Shown one piece after another: positions 48,994 to 58,015 of a DNA stretch of 64,000 nucleotides. The notes beneath the pieces are model-generated. The model did no database searches, was not told the origin of the DNA, and was given only the letters and a program-made list of their open reading frames with translations. Each line of letters opens with the position of its first letter. Positions within the stretch are counted from its first letter, which is position 1. This DNA is from Gammaproteobacteria bacterium (lineage in GTDB: Bacteria > Pseudomonadota > Gammaproteobacteria > Pseudomonadales > Pseudohongiellaceae): the NCBI GenBank assembly GCA_021773355.1, contig JAJFKE010000049.1:230260-294259 (forward strand), read 5' to 3'. Both the position numbers and the translations under genes were made by a program.

Positions 48994-50001
48994 CTATGAG
49001 GAATTACTGTCATGTCCGATAGAAATGATTACATTGCCTGCTTTCAGGCCTGTATCTACATAACGGTGCGCTTCTGCTGTTTCTTCTAATGCATAGGTCT
49101 TGTCGATAACCGTTTTTAACTTTCCCGCTTCAATAAGCTCTAGTAGATATTTAAGGTCATCAAGGTCGGGTCTGGCCATTCGAGAAATAACTGTCTTACT
49201 GCCCATCTTCGACGTGAAAAAACCGCGCAGCATTACCAAAGGCACTACATTGGCTAAAATGTAGCGACCGTTCTCATTTAATGACTTAAGGCTTCTTGAA
49301 TAGGGACTCTTTCCAACAACGTCAAAGATCACGTCATAGTGTTCTCCGTTCCCAGTAAAGTCTTGCCTGCCATAATCGATGACATGGTCGGCGCCAATCG
49401 AGACAAGCATTTCCAATTTTGATTCGCTGTCTACTGCAGTAACTTCGGCGCCAGCCAATTTAGCCAGTTGCACGGCAAAGGTACCCATACTGCCGCCAGC
49501 TCCGCAGATAAGAATCTTTTCTCCAGGTTTAAGATTAGCCAGTCTGATAAAGTGCAACGCATTGCCACCCCAGGTTGCGAGAGGAGCTGCCTCGGCAAAG
49601 CTCAGATCTTCCGGCATTTTCGCTATCATGCCCTTCATGGCACTTGGCTCTTCCGTCACACATCGGTACTCACTCTGCGTGCCAAATTTTATGCCGCTAA
49701 GTCCAAGCACGCGATCGCCTTTTTGGAACTTTTTGACGTCTTTCCCAACCGCTTCGACTTCACCTGCCAGGTCTTGCCCTAAAACCTTGTTGCCTTTCGG
49801 TTTTAGCAGGCCCAGATAGATACGCAGTGGGATGCGATAGGAGAGAGGGAATGTCATGGCCCTTAGCTCACAATCACCCTTGGTTACCGTGGCCGCTCTT
49901 ATCTTGACCAGCACTTCCTTATCTTCTGGAATCGGTTTCTCAACTTCCCGAAGCTGGAGAACATCCGCTGATCCATAGTCAGTCCACACTACTGCCTTCA
50001 T
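48994..50001 (-). CDS. MDR-family quinone reductase-like dehydrogenase
   Basis: A 335-residue paralogue of the neighbouring MDR gene. MKAVVWTDYGSADVLQLREV, LGQDLAGEVEAVGKDVKKFQ, ILICGAGGSMGTFAVQLAKL and SIGADHVIDYGRQDFTGNGE are matched between the two. ATG 50001 is preferred, with GGAG six bases upstream. An ATG four codons earlier is possible. It begins 18 bases after the Nudix regulator stop, so the three genes form one operon under the palindromic operator region. Confidence 0.88.
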   Translation of the reverse strand: MKAVVWTDYGSADVLQLREVEKPIPEDKEVLVKIRAATVTKGDCELRAMTFPLSYRIPLRIYLGLLKPKGNKVLGQDLAGEVEAVGKDVKKFQKGDRVLGLSGIKFGTQSEYRCVTEEPSAMKGMIAKMPEDLSFAEAAPLATWGGNALHFIRLANLKPGEKILICGAGGSMGTFAVQLAKLAGAEVTAVDSESKLEMLVSIGADHVIDYGRQDFTGNGEHYDVIFDVVGKSPYSRSLKSLNENGRYILANVVPLVMLRGFFTSKMGSKTVISRMARPDLDDLKYLLELIEAGKLKTVIDKTYALEETAEAHRYVDTGLKAGNVIISIGHDSNSS

Positions 50002-50019
50002 TAGCTTCTCCATTAATCC

Positions 50020-50691
50020 TTAGTCAATATCCTGAACTGTGCTGCTTAACCTATAAAGTTTGGCAGGACGATGCTGGCCCTCTCTGCGCTCTTTTCCGGT
50101 TGCTTCAATGCTGTTCAGGGCAAGCGCCCATTTCCGAAAATTGCGCTTGTCCACTTCCTCACCCTGAATAATTTCGAAGACTTTCTGTAGGTCGGTTAAA
50201 GTGAATTCGTCTGCCAGAAATTGAAAAGCGATTGTTGAATGTCCCAATTTATTGAGTAACCGAGTTTTTGCCTGCTCCACGATTTCGGCATGGTCGAAGG
50301 CCAATTCAGGTAGTGCGTCCATGGCGAACCAATCGGCTGCCGCTGCATCGGTTGCTGCCTGAACCTGAATTTTCTCCGAAGGGATCAATGCGAAATAAGC
50401 AATGGTGATTACCCGTTCTCTAGGGTCCCGCTTTGGGGCACCGTAGGCGCCTAGTTGCTCCAGGAAAACACTACTGACTCCCGTTTCTTCAGCCAATTCA
50501 CGCGCGGCACACTGACTTATATCCTCGTGCAGAGCGACAAATCCTCCTGGAAGCGCCCACTTGCCCTTGTAGGGGGAGATTTTACGTTTTATCAGCAACA
50601 ACTTTAGCCGCCCTTCACGAATAGTGAATACGACTATATCTGTAGTTACAGCCGGGTGCGGATATTCATAGCAGTACTTCTTGTCAGTCAT
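50020..50691 (-). CDS. NrtR-like Nudix domain winged-helix regulator
   Basis: A 223-residue protein with an N-terminal Nudix domain and a C-terminal winged helix. ITIREGRLKLLLIKR-type start here reads VVFTIREGRLKLLLIKRKIS, then YKGKWALPGGFVALHEDISQ. The Nudix box (G-x5-E-x7-REL-x-EE-x-G) is intact at about 50-72, so hydrolysis may be retained. The last 80 residues (FTLTDLQKVFEIIQGEEVDK, then RNFRKWALALNSIE) fit the NrtR winged helix. Members sense ADP-ribose or NAD-linked ligands and repress NAD genes or others. Here it heads an operon with two MDR dehydrogenases. An alternative is an activator of sugar or quinone genes. Confidence 0.88.
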   Translation of the reverse strand: MTDKKYCYEYPHPAVTTDIVVFTIREGRLKLLLIKRKISPYKGKWALPGGFVALHEDISQCAARELAEETGVSSVFLEQLGAYGAPKRDPRERVITIAYFALIPSEKIQVQAATDAAAADWFAMDALPELAFDHAEIVEQAKTRLLNKLGHSTIAFQFLADEFTLTDLQKVFEIIQGEEVDKRNFRKWALALNSIEATGKERREGQHRPAKLYRLSSTVQDID

Positions 50692-50701
50692 GATTGTTCT
50701 T

Positions 50702-50749
50702 ACTTAGTGTGAAATAGACACTTATAATAGTGTTCATTTCACACTAAGT
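50702..50749. promoter_or_regulatory. Two tandem palindromic operators in divergent promoter
   Basis: A 48-bp symmetrical region whose 14 outermost bases on each side are perfect inverses. It contains two 21-bp sites: 50704-50724 with arms TTAGTGT/ACACTTA and 50727-50747 with arms ATAGTGT/ACACTAA, both with a 7-base spacer, spaced 23 bp centre to centre. The GTGT-N7-ACAC core fits the GT-N7-AC pattern I recall for NrtR sites. It lies between the Nudix regulator and the isochorismatase-like gene and covers both -10 boxes, so repression of both sides and autoregulation are likely. Confidence 0.8.
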
Positions 50750-50752
50750 CAA
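50724..50752 (-). promoter_or_regulatory. Sigma-70 promoter for the Nudix regulator operon
   Basis: On the minus strand TTGACT (50752-50747) and TATTAT (50729-50724) are 17 bases apart, about 33 bases before the regulator ATG. The operator sites overlap it. On the plus strand TATAAT (50723-50728) with a weak -35 TTACTT (50700-50705), also 17 bases apart, would serve the divergent hydrolase gene. Confidence 0.65.
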
Positions 50753-50804
50753 ATCTTCTAAACTACTAAAGAAATGCGCTAATAATGCATATAGAATTCA
50801 ACTC

Positions 50805-51362
50805 ATGAATAAATCTACCGCTTTGCTGATTATCGATGTCCAGCTATGTGCCTTCGCTGGCACCCAGTTCCCTGCCTGTCACAGCGCAGATATTCTGCTC
50901 AATTCGATCACTAATTTAATAGCCGCAGCACGGGAAGCCGAACTTCCAGTGATCTATGTTCAACACTGCGGTACCAAGGACCAGCTATACGCCGAAGGGA
51001 CGGAACAGTGGATCATCCATCCGAGAATATCCCCACTGCCGGTGGACACTGTTGTTCAGAAACGTCAATCAAGCGCATTTGATGGGACAGAGCTAGAGAG
51101 CATCCTTAATGAGATGCATGTTGATACTGTTATTACTTGTGGACTGCAAAGCGAATTCTGTGTAAGCAACACCAGTATCGCAGCCCTGGATTTAGGATTT
51201 AATGTGTACGTTGCGCAAGACGGGCACAGTACCTGGTCGAATGATGATGACGAAGCGGCAACGATTATTCAGCGGCAAAACAATCTACTGGCTGAACGCG
51301 GAGCGGAAGTTGAAACCATAACTCGTCTTGTGGAGTTGGCCTGCGCCAGCAAAAAAGTTTGA
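50805..51362 (+). CDS. Isochorismatase/nicotinamidase-fold cysteine hydrolase
   Basis: A 185-residue cysteine hydrolase. The catalytic Asp lies in ALLIIDVQLCAF, the Lys in VVQKRQSSAFDG and the Cys in ITCGLQSEFCVSNTSIAAL, so the triad is complete. It lacks the clear nicotinamidase metal site DxHxxxH, so PncA activity is not assured. Family members hydrolyse a range of amides or vinyl ethers. The gene is divergent from the NrtR-like regulator across its operator, which would make NAD-related or quinone-related roles plausible. Confidence 0.85.
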   Translation: MNKSTALLIIDVQLCAFAGTQFPACHSADILLNSITNLIAAAREAELPVIYVQHCGTKDQLYAEGTEQWIIHPRISPLPVDTVVQKRQSSAFDGTELESILNEMHVDTVITCGLQSEFCVSNTSIAALDLGFNVYVAQDGHSTWSNDDDEAATIIQRQNNLLAERGAEVETITRLVELACASKKV

Positions 51363-51601
51363 ATAAAGCTGTCGTAATAGTTCTGGTCAGAATTAACCGC
51401 TACTTAGCAGTTCGACGAACAATTTAATTAGCTATTTCACAATAATAGAAATTACTGCAGGCAAGGAAATCACTACGCTCGGGCCTGTCCTATTGCAAAC
51501 AACGAAGCAATTTTTACATGCAAGCAAGGCTACCTAGATGGTCAGAATGCACGTTGGAATGATTGCTCTTCTGGGATATGCTGTTTTAAGCAGAAGAACA
51601 T

Positions 51602-53278
51602 TTGCAGCAATTCCATAGGCATATTTACATAGTGGCCAGCTTTCCAGTACCTCAAAATCACCGCGCCTCAGTTTCAGCACAAGGAACACCACTAGTTTTG
51701 CCGGCGGATCTTTCCCGGCGCGATTTCCTGCGCCTTTCTGCCGCCGTTGCTGCGGCAGGAATCTTGCTACCTAGTACAAAGCCAGTTGCCGCGCAAAGCA
51801 TGACCTCAAGCGAGAGAGAGCTACTACTACATGCTATCGATGTCGCCAGAAGTGCCGGTGCGCAATACGCTGACGGACGAATCATTCGTACCCAGTTTGA
51901 AGCCATCGGCGCAAGAGAGCAGATGATTACCCAGGTACAAAGCACCGATTCCTTTGGTATTAATGTGCGGGCTTTGGTCGGTGGCTCCTGGGGCTTCTCT
52001 GCAACCCAGGTTTTGAGCAGGGATGCCGTAGCAGCTATGGCTAGAGAAGCGGTTGCAATAGCGGCAGCAAATAATAAAGTCGCCCCATCAGATACAGTTT
52101 TGGCAGCTGTGGATGTATTCCCCGATGCAGACTGGATTACTCCTCACAGCGTAGACCCTTTTGAGGTATCTCTTGAAGACAAGGCCGCACTGCTACTTCG
52201 AGTTAATGAAGAAGCGCTACGCGTACGCAATATCCGATTTTCAAACAGTAGTATCTTGTCGGTAAAGGAAGAAAGGCTATTAGCGACTTCTGAAGGGTCG
52301 TTAATAAGACAAACATTGCTACGTATTAATCCTTCTATCAATATTACCGCTATATCCCCCGATGGCAGCGATTTCCAAACGCGAGGCGCTGTTGTGGAAC
52401 CTGCCGGCCGCGGCTATGAATATATTCGCGGACTGGAGTTGGCAGCAAGTGCCAGTGGCTGGGCTGAAGAAGCCGCCATGAAGCTGCAGGCTCCGTCTGT
52501 TGAGCCGGGCAAGTGGGACTTGGTACTACATCCTTCCAATCTTTGGCTAACAATTCACGAAGCAATTGGTCATCCAACCGAGCTCGATCGTGCTTTGGGC
52601 TTTGAAGCGAACTACGCTGGCACGTCGTTTATCTATCCACCCGAAGACGTAATCGGCAAACTCAAACTTGGTCCAGAGTTCATGCAGTTCGTTGGCAATA
52701 GGACGGAATTTGGCGGCTGTGCCACCACCGGTTGGGATGATGAGGGCGTGCCTGCCGAATCATGGCCTTTGATAGAAGATGGTATTTTTGTTGACTACCA
52801 AACTACCCGAGAGCAGGCCGACTGGATTTCACAATATACAGGCATAACTCGCAGTCACGGCTGCTCCTACGGTCAGAACTGGGAAAGCATGCCGTTTCAG
52901 CGCATGCCCAATGTCAGCATGCTACCGGGAGAGGACGACCTGAGCGAAGACGATGTAATCGCAAACACCGACCGCGGCATTTTAATCGAAGGGCGAGGCT
53001 CTTATTCTATCGATCAGCAACGCTACAATATCCAGTTTGCCGGTCAGGTGTTTTGGGAAATTCGCAACGGTCGAAAATTCCGTATGCTACGCGACGTGGC
53101 TTACGTGGGCAGAACCCCAGAATTCTGGAATGCTCTGGATACGGTAGGTGGGCCTAGCACTTATTATTTGGGGGCTTCATTCGGAGATGCGAAAGGACAG
53201 CCCATACAAGTAAATGCAGTTTCTCATGGCTGCCCTATATCTCTGTTTCGGGATATAGATATTATTAACACGGCATAG
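51602..53278 (+). CDS. TldD-like metallopeptidase with Tat signal
   Basis: A 558-residue TldD/PmbA-family protein (start is uncertain: TTG at 51602 or GTG at 51632). A twin-arginine signal SRRDFLRLSAAVAAAGILLP with a PVAAQ cleavage site lies at about 38-65. The zinc motif HEAIGHPTELDRALGFEANY is at about residue 319 (HExxxH). GTSFIYPPEDVIGKL and FEANYAGTS match family patterns. TldD normally acts in the cytosol with TldE, so the Tat signal points to a periplasmic form. The TldE-like partner follows 10 bases on. Confidence 0.88.
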   Translation: MQQFHRHIYIVASFPVPQNHRASVSAQGTPLVLPADLSRRDFLRLSAAVAAAGILLPSTKPVAAQSMTSSERELLLHAIDVARSAGAQYADGRIIRTQFEAIGAREQMITQVQSTDSFGINVRALVGGSWGFSATQVLSRDAVAAMAREAVAIAAANNKVAPSDTVLAAVDVFPDADWITPHSVDPFEVSLEDKAALLLRVNEEALRVRNIRFSNSSILSVKEERLLATSEGSLIRQTLLRINPSINITAISPDGSDFQTRGAVVEPAGRGYEYIRGLELAASASGWAEEAAMKLQAPSVEPGKWDLVLHPSNLWLTIHEAIGHPTELDRALGFEANYAGTSFIYPPEDVIGKLKLGPEFMQFVGNRTEFGGCATTGWDDEGVPAESWPLIEDGIFVDYQTTREQADWISQYTGITRSHGCSYGQNWESMPFQRMPNVSMLPGEDDLSEDDVIANTDRGILIEGRGSYSIDQQRYNIQFAGQVFWEIRNGRKFRMLRDVAYVGRTPEFWNALDTVGGPSTYYLGASFGDAKGQPIQVNAVSHGCPISLFRDIDIINTA

Positions 53279-53288
53279 CAGGGTTACT

Positions 53289-54641
53289 ATGGCTGAAGCA
53301 AAAGGCCTGTCTTCGGACGACCTAAAAGCAATAAGTGATCGCGTCATTCAACTCTCGAATGCCGATCAATGCCGCGTCAATATCAATTCAGGCTGGCGCG
53401 GATACACCCGCGTGGCAACGAATCGCATCACCAGCGCTGGCGGCGCCGATGCAACTTCCATTAATATCACCAGTGTATTCGGCAAGCGAGTCGCTTCGGT
53501 AAGCACCAATAGTTTCGAAGACGATGCCCTCCTAGCTGCTGCAGTTAGACGTTCAGAAACAATGGCAAGGCTTGCCCCTGAGAGTCCGGAGTATGTGGAT
53601 GAGCTGGCGGCACAGAATTATCAAGACAATCAAGCCTATTATGAATCTACAGGAGAATTGGAGCCACTAACTCGCGCTGAGGCAGCGGCGATTGCCATTC
53701 AGCAGGCCAAAGCGGCTGGTCAGATTGCCGCCTCCTATATGGACGTTCAAGCTGGCACTTCGTCAGTTGCTACCTCTAATGGACTGTTCGGCTCCCACTC
53801 CAAAACAGGTGTTGCCTATACGCTTACCTCCAGAACCAGGGACGGTTTGCAATCCGGCTGGGCTGGAGACGAAGCAAATGACTGGAACAATATCGAAAGT
53901 CAACGCGTTGCTGACGATGCAGTAAGAAAGTGCCGGGACTGGCGCAAAACCAATTTGGATCCCGGACAGTACACAGCAATTCTTGAACCAACCGCCGTCG
54001 GCATGCTCATGCTACGCATGATGAACGCATTCAACCAGCGTACCGCCGACGAAGGACGGTCCTATTTTTCCAAGGCCGGTGGTGGCAATCGACTAGGAGA
54101 GCAGCTATTCGATGATCGTGTAACAATCTATAGCGATCCTGCCTACCGCGATGCAGAATCTAGCCCATTTGATCGCAGTGGTGAGCCAATCAGTCGTCAA
54201 AACTGGATCCAGTCGGGAGCGGTTGAGAACTTAGCGCGTTCCCGCTTCTGGGCCGGGCAATTAAATCAAGAACCCTTGCCGGGCCCTAACAATTTAATTA
54301 TGGCTGGCGGCAACGATTCTCTTGAGGAGATGATTGCCTCCACTGAACGCGGCGTGTTGCTAACTCGCTTTTGGTATATTCGCGGCCTTAATCCACGCAT
54401 TATTTCCTATACAGGATTAAGTCGTGATGGCACATTCTTAATAGAGGATGGAAAAATTACCCGACCCGTTAACAATTTTCGATTCAATCAGTCACTGGTT
54501 GAAATGTTGCAGAATGTAGAAATGATTGGGCCGTCGGTACGCGTGGCAGCATCGGAAAACAGCTCAGTGAGCACTCCCATTGTAGTCCCCACGCTTAAGG
54601 TCAATAACTTCAATCTATCCAGTGTCAGCGATGCCATCTGA
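53289..54641 (+). CDS. TldE/PmbA-like partner protein without signal peptide
   Basis: A 450-residue protein of the TldD/PmbA family lacking the HExxxH motif, as expected for a TldE/PmbA-like subunit. FGKRVASVSTNSFEDDALLA, AASYMDVQAGTSSVATSNGL, YTAILEPTAVGMLMLRMMNA and FWYIRGLNPRIISYTGLSRD, TFLIEDGKITRPVNNFRFNQ are its marks. Its N-terminus MAEAKGLSSDDLKAISDRVI carries no export signal, although its TldD-like partner has a Tat signal. Export as a folded complex with the partner (hitchhiking through Tat) is a natural inference. Confidence 0.88.
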   Translation: MAEAKGLSSDDLKAISDRVIQLSNADQCRVNINSGWRGYTRVATNRITSAGGADATSINITSVFGKRVASVSTNSFEDDALLAAAVRRSETMARLAPESPEYVDELAAQNYQDNQAYYESTGELEPLTRAEAAAIAIQQAKAAGQIAASYMDVQAGTSSVATSNGLFGSHSKTGVAYTLTSRTRDGLQSGWAGDEANDWNNIESQRVADDAVRKCRDWRKTNLDPGQYTAILEPTAVGMLMLRMMNAFNQRTADEGRSYFSKAGGGNRLGEQLFDDRVTIYSDPAYRDAESSPFDRSGEPISRQNWIQSGAVENLARSRFWAGQLNQEPLPGPNNLIMAGGNDSLEEMIASTERGVLLTRFWYIRGLNPRIISYTGLSRDGTFLIEDGKITRPVNNFRFNQSLVEMLQNVEMIGPSVRVAASENSSVSTPIVVPTLKVNNFNLSSVSDAI

Positions 54642-54655
54642 TTAGCATCGCTTTT
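54627..54655 (+). terminator. Terminator at the end of the TldE-like gene
   Basis: AGCGATGC (54627-54634) pairs with GCATCGCT (54645-54652) and TTTT follows. The stem contains the stop codon region. Confidence 0.7.
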
Positions 54656-54762
54656 AACTGCTTATTGTTATGTGCTTCGACTATATAGAATTTAGAGCAA
54701 TACGACTAACTAGTTAAATCACTCAATCACTCAAATAAAGCTATCGAAGAGTACGTAGCCGA

Positions 54763-55053
54763 TTAATCAAAAATCGGATGGATTTCTGACAAGTGGTCAA
54801 AACCTGTGTCGTCATACAAATTCAATTTACGAACTATCTCCTCTATGGCTTGAGGGTCGTCTATAAGTAAATCGAGAGCAGGCGTACGACCGTTAATATT
54901 GGGGCCTATTTCCACAAATTTAGGATCAATGGTTGCAATTGTCCTATTTTGAGAATCTTGTTGCTGGTCGTGAGTGGAATTAAAAATGAACACACTGAGC
55001 ACTAACAATAGACTCACGCAGGAGAAAAGCACTCGTATTAGCTGTTTCTTCAT
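54763..55053 (-). CDS. Small membrane-anchored or exported protein of unknown function
   Basis: A 96-residue protein with N-terminus MKKQLIRVLFSCVSLLLVLS, a signal or anchor, followed by a polar acidic 65-residue tail (EIHPIFD end). ATG at 55053 has a good Shine-Dalgarno (AGGTGG) some bases upstream. I see no family. It sits alone between the TldE-like gene and the DUF305-LVIVD gene, and a 228-base gap lies between it and the latter. Confidence 0.5.
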   Translation of the reverse strand: MKKQLIRVLFSCVSLLLVLSVFIFNSTHDQQQDSQNRTIATIDPKFVEIGPNINGRTPALDLLIDDPQAIEEIVRKLNLYDDTGFDHLSEIHPIFD

Positions 55054-55235
55054 GTTTCCACCTATTAAAATTGGACTCCGTAAGAAAAAATATGTCAAAG
55101 GAATGGTTAGTGTAGCACCAGAATACGATGTTGTTTAGTTTTAGTATTTCAGTATTTTTCAGGGGAAATCTGTATCGCTTTCGATTTCCAGTCAGGTGGA
55201 GAAATTCTCAGACATCTACTAGCACATAACAAAAT

Positions 55236-55264
55236 CAAAAAGGGAAGGTGCTACGCACCTTCCT
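55236..55264 (-). terminator. Terminator after the DUF305-LVIVD gene
   Basis: GGAAGGTGC (55243-55251) with GCACCTTCC (55255-55263), a nine-bp perfect stem and a three-base loop. On the minus strand the stem is followed by CTTTTTG. Confidence 0.8.
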
Positions 55265-55281
55265 ATTGTTAAGGCTGTTAA

Positions 55282-57804
55282 TTAGCGCAAGCGATCTGCC
55301 AGACCCTCAAGCGTTTCCGCAAGGCTAATATACCTTGAGCGTGTAACACCGCTGCGATTTGTCGCTTCAGAAGTAAAGGAAGCACTCATTTCCGAAAGCA
55401 GAGCCGCAGTAGCTGCATTTCTAACAGAGCCATTGGCAAGCTGGCTCTCAGCTTGATCCAGCGCTGAGGATAAAGCTCTCACCTGTGTTGAAGAGATCAC
55501 ATCACTGCGTACCAGCTGATCCAATAATGCTCGTGCAACCACCGGCTCGGCGGGCCATACATGCCTCTGTTGTTGCTGCGCATTAAGCACGGTACCTGGA
55601 TTTTTTAGAGAGGCCGCCGCAATTTCATTTTCGCTCAGGAAATCGCTGGGAGTTAGCGCTAATACATCCAGACCTCTCGCTATTTCAGTGCCATAGATAA
55701 GGCCGCCAAACCAATAGGCCGACCAATATCCACCCAGCACCAGTTCTTCTTCGTCCACGGGTCCGCGATCGAAGAATGCGATTTCCGTTGGGTTCGAAGA
55801 ATCCGTGAAATCGATTACTGAGATGCCGCCTTGGTACCAGGCTTGAACGAATATATCGCGGCCGGGAACTGGTATCAGGGAGCCATTATGAGCAACACAG
55901 TTTTCCTGCTCCGTTTGCGGCGCGCTCATTTTGTAATGACTACGAAATTGCATCTTGCCATCGACAATATCGTAGATCGCATCGGCGCCCCAATCTAAGG
56001 GATCAGACGCACGACAGCGTGGACGAGAACCGCCACCCCATTCGTCGGTAAAGAGTACTTTGCTACCGTCGTTATTAAATGTCGCTGAGTGCCAGTAAGC
56101 GAAGCCTGTATCGATAACTTGATCCAAGCGCGTTGGGTTAATTGGGTCTGAGATATCCAAGAGAATACCATTGCCCGAACAAGCACCCGCGGCCATTCCA
56201 ATTTCTGGATAGGCGGTTATGTCATGGCACTGATTGGTTTCGCGGGTGGTTTGTGTACCAGGGCCATGGTCACCCCCCTCCCACAAACCCGCTAACACGC
56301 CTGATTCAGGATCGGAAAAAATGAACGGCCGATTAACCACGCGAGAGTCCTGTGGTGCCGCTACTGGAATCTGAATAACGTCAATACGAAACATCGCCGA
56401 TTCCGGGTTCTCAAAGGGTGACTCATCGGAGCAACCATCGAGTTCTTCTCCCGGTCGAACCGAACTTGTGCCGGAGCCATACACATAGATATTTCCTTCA
56501 TCGTCGGGATCTGTTACTACTGTATGCGTGTGTGAACCCCGACAGGTCTGCACCGCTCCTACTTGTTGTGGCAGTCGGAAATCACTAATGTCGAAAATTC
56601 GAATGCCTCGAAAGCGTTCATCGCTGGTAGGCTCAGCCACGCCTTGCAAGCCACAATCGAGTCGGCCCCGTGTCTGCTCTACTGATAGAATCAATAAATC
56701 GCCTATGACCGAAACATCGCCCTGCCCACCCGGGCATACTATGGAACTTAGTAACTCTGGTGAACGCGGATTAGAAATGTCATAGGCATTGAAGCCATGA
56801 TAGTTTCCTGCCACCAATACCTCACCGGCAAATGTCAGATCTGTATTCGCAAAATTAAGAAGGCTAGGCCGTGGTTCTTCTTCCTCGTCTTCAGTGTCCA
56901 TAGCAACATCGGTATCTTCCGTGTTACTCAGCGTCTCCTCTGTGGACTCAGCAGCATCAGCTTCCTCCTCCTGCGAGTCTGCCGCCAAGGTTTCTCTGGC
57001 TTCTCTTCTCTCCCTAGTCATTGGCAAGCCTTGAGGGTTTTCAGGATCGAAGAAGCCCGCTGGCTTGGGCAATGCAATCAGTAGTTCCATATTCAGCAAG
57101 GCTTCACCGGCATCGTCGAAGCCTGGCTTCAGATTTACTCTGGGGTCTGGCGAGAAACCCGCCAACATGGAGTCCATTCGCTCTATTTCGCTAGATTGAT
57201 CTGAAGTCACATCGGTGGTGAAAGCGAACAGCACTGAATCTTGTGCTGAACCAGGTTGATCCAACAGCTCTTCCACCATCGTCAATGCGCCGCGGTGGTG
57301 CTTTATCATGAGTTCCAAAAACAGATTATCGAATTCGGGCCCTGCCGCCTGTTCCAGCTCCTCGAATTCTTCAGGGCTTAACATCCCCGGGATCAATTCC
57401 ATGTCCGGCATGGACATGGCGTCTGCATTAAGCAATGGCAAATTTCTTGCCTCTAGCCAGTTCTCCATCATCGATATTTCATCTTCTTGAGAGATAGAAA
57501 TTCGCAAAGACATGCGCTCTATTGTGTCGCGATTACTGCGGCCCTCCACCAATGAGGTCATGCGTACAGCCTGTGCATGGTGAGCAATCATGCCTTGCAT
57601 GAACTTCACATCCGCGTCGGAGTATTCAATGCTGGCCAGATCCGAGGCTTCTTCGGCTGATATCTGGCGGCTGGGTTGGCCGGGAGCACCGGGTTGAATA
57701 ATTGGCACTTGCGCCGCAGCTTCAAAGGCCAAACAAAATATTGTCGCCAGAACAATCGTCAATTGCGCAAAAAAAGACACGGATTGGGGCTGAGCTTGGG
57801 TCAT
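55282..57804 (-). CDS. Exported DUF305-LVIVD repeat fusion protein
   Basis: An 840-residue protein with a Sec signal (VLATIFCLAFEAAAQ). Residues about 50-210 contain two DUF305-like segments (DADVKFMQGMIAHHAQAVRM; FLELMIKHHRGALTMVEELL), whose HH and M residues resemble copper-linked ferritin-like domains. A very acidic linker at about 275-315 follows. The remaining part is an LVIVD-type propeller with DISNPRSPELLSSI, DISDPINPTRLDQVIDTG, IDFTDSSNPTEIAFFDRGPV. The C-terminal 130 residues are alpha-helical. GGAG precedes the start. Function is unknown. Fusion of these two domain types is unusual in my experience. Confidence 0.85.
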   Translation of the reverse strand: MTQAQPQSVSFFAQLTIVLATIFCLAFEAAAQVPIIQPGAPGQPSRQISAEEASDLASIEYSDADVKFMQGMIAHHAQAVRMTSLVEGRSNRDTIERMSLRISISQEDEISMMENWLEARNLPLLNADAMSMPDMELIPGMLSPEEFEELEQAAGPEFDNLFLELMIKHHRGALTMVEELLDQPGSAQDSVLFAFTTDVTSDQSSEIERMDSMLAGFSPDPRVNLKPGFDDAGEALLNMELLIALPKPAGFFDPENPQGLPMTRERREARETLAADSQEEEADAAESTEETLSNTEDTDVAMDTEDEEEEPRPSLLNFANTDLTFAGEVLVAGNYHGFNAYDISNPRSPELLSSIVCPGGQGDVSVIGDLLILSVEQTRGRLDCGLQGVAEPTSDERFRGIRIFDISDFRLPQQVGAVQTCRGSHTHTVVTDPDDEGNIYVYGSGTSSVRPGEELDGCSDESPFENPESAMFRIDVIQIPVAAPQDSRVVNRPFIFSDPESGVLAGLWEGGDHGPGTQTTRETNQCHDITAYPEIGMAAGACSGNGILLDISDPINPTRLDQVIDTGFAYWHSATFNNDGSKVLFTDEWGGGSRPRCRASDPLDWGADAIYDIVDGKMQFRSHYKMSAPQTEQENCVAHNGSLIPVPGRDIFVQAWYQGGISVIDFTDSSNPTEIAFFDRGPVDEEELVLGGYWSAYWFGGLIYGTEIARGLDVLALTPSDFLSENEIAAASLKNPGTVLNAQQQQRHVWPAEPVVARALLDQLVRSDVISSTQVRALSSALDQAESQLANGSVRNAATAALLSEMSASFTSEATNRSGVTRSRYISLAETLEGLADRLR

Positions 57805-58015
57805 GGGGTGTTCTCCATAGGGGTGTTACTGAATATGATTAGATCCAATGACACTTCATTTAGATGATTAACTGTACTGACAAACCAAGATTACTAGAGA
57901 GAGACTTGGCTATCTAGCAACTTTGCTCGGCTCAATTTACAGATAGACTTATCGTTGAGGACTCCTGCCAGCGGCAAGGAAACGCCTACCCGAATCCCAA
58001 CTTAATCCAATTCCA

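Noticed and set aside
50020..51362. Reading the module as a PncA nicotinamidase with its NrtR repressor
   Set aside because: The hydrolase lacks an evident nicotinamidase metal-binding motif, and the operon partners are MDR dehydrogenases, so the standard NAD salvage label is not justified.
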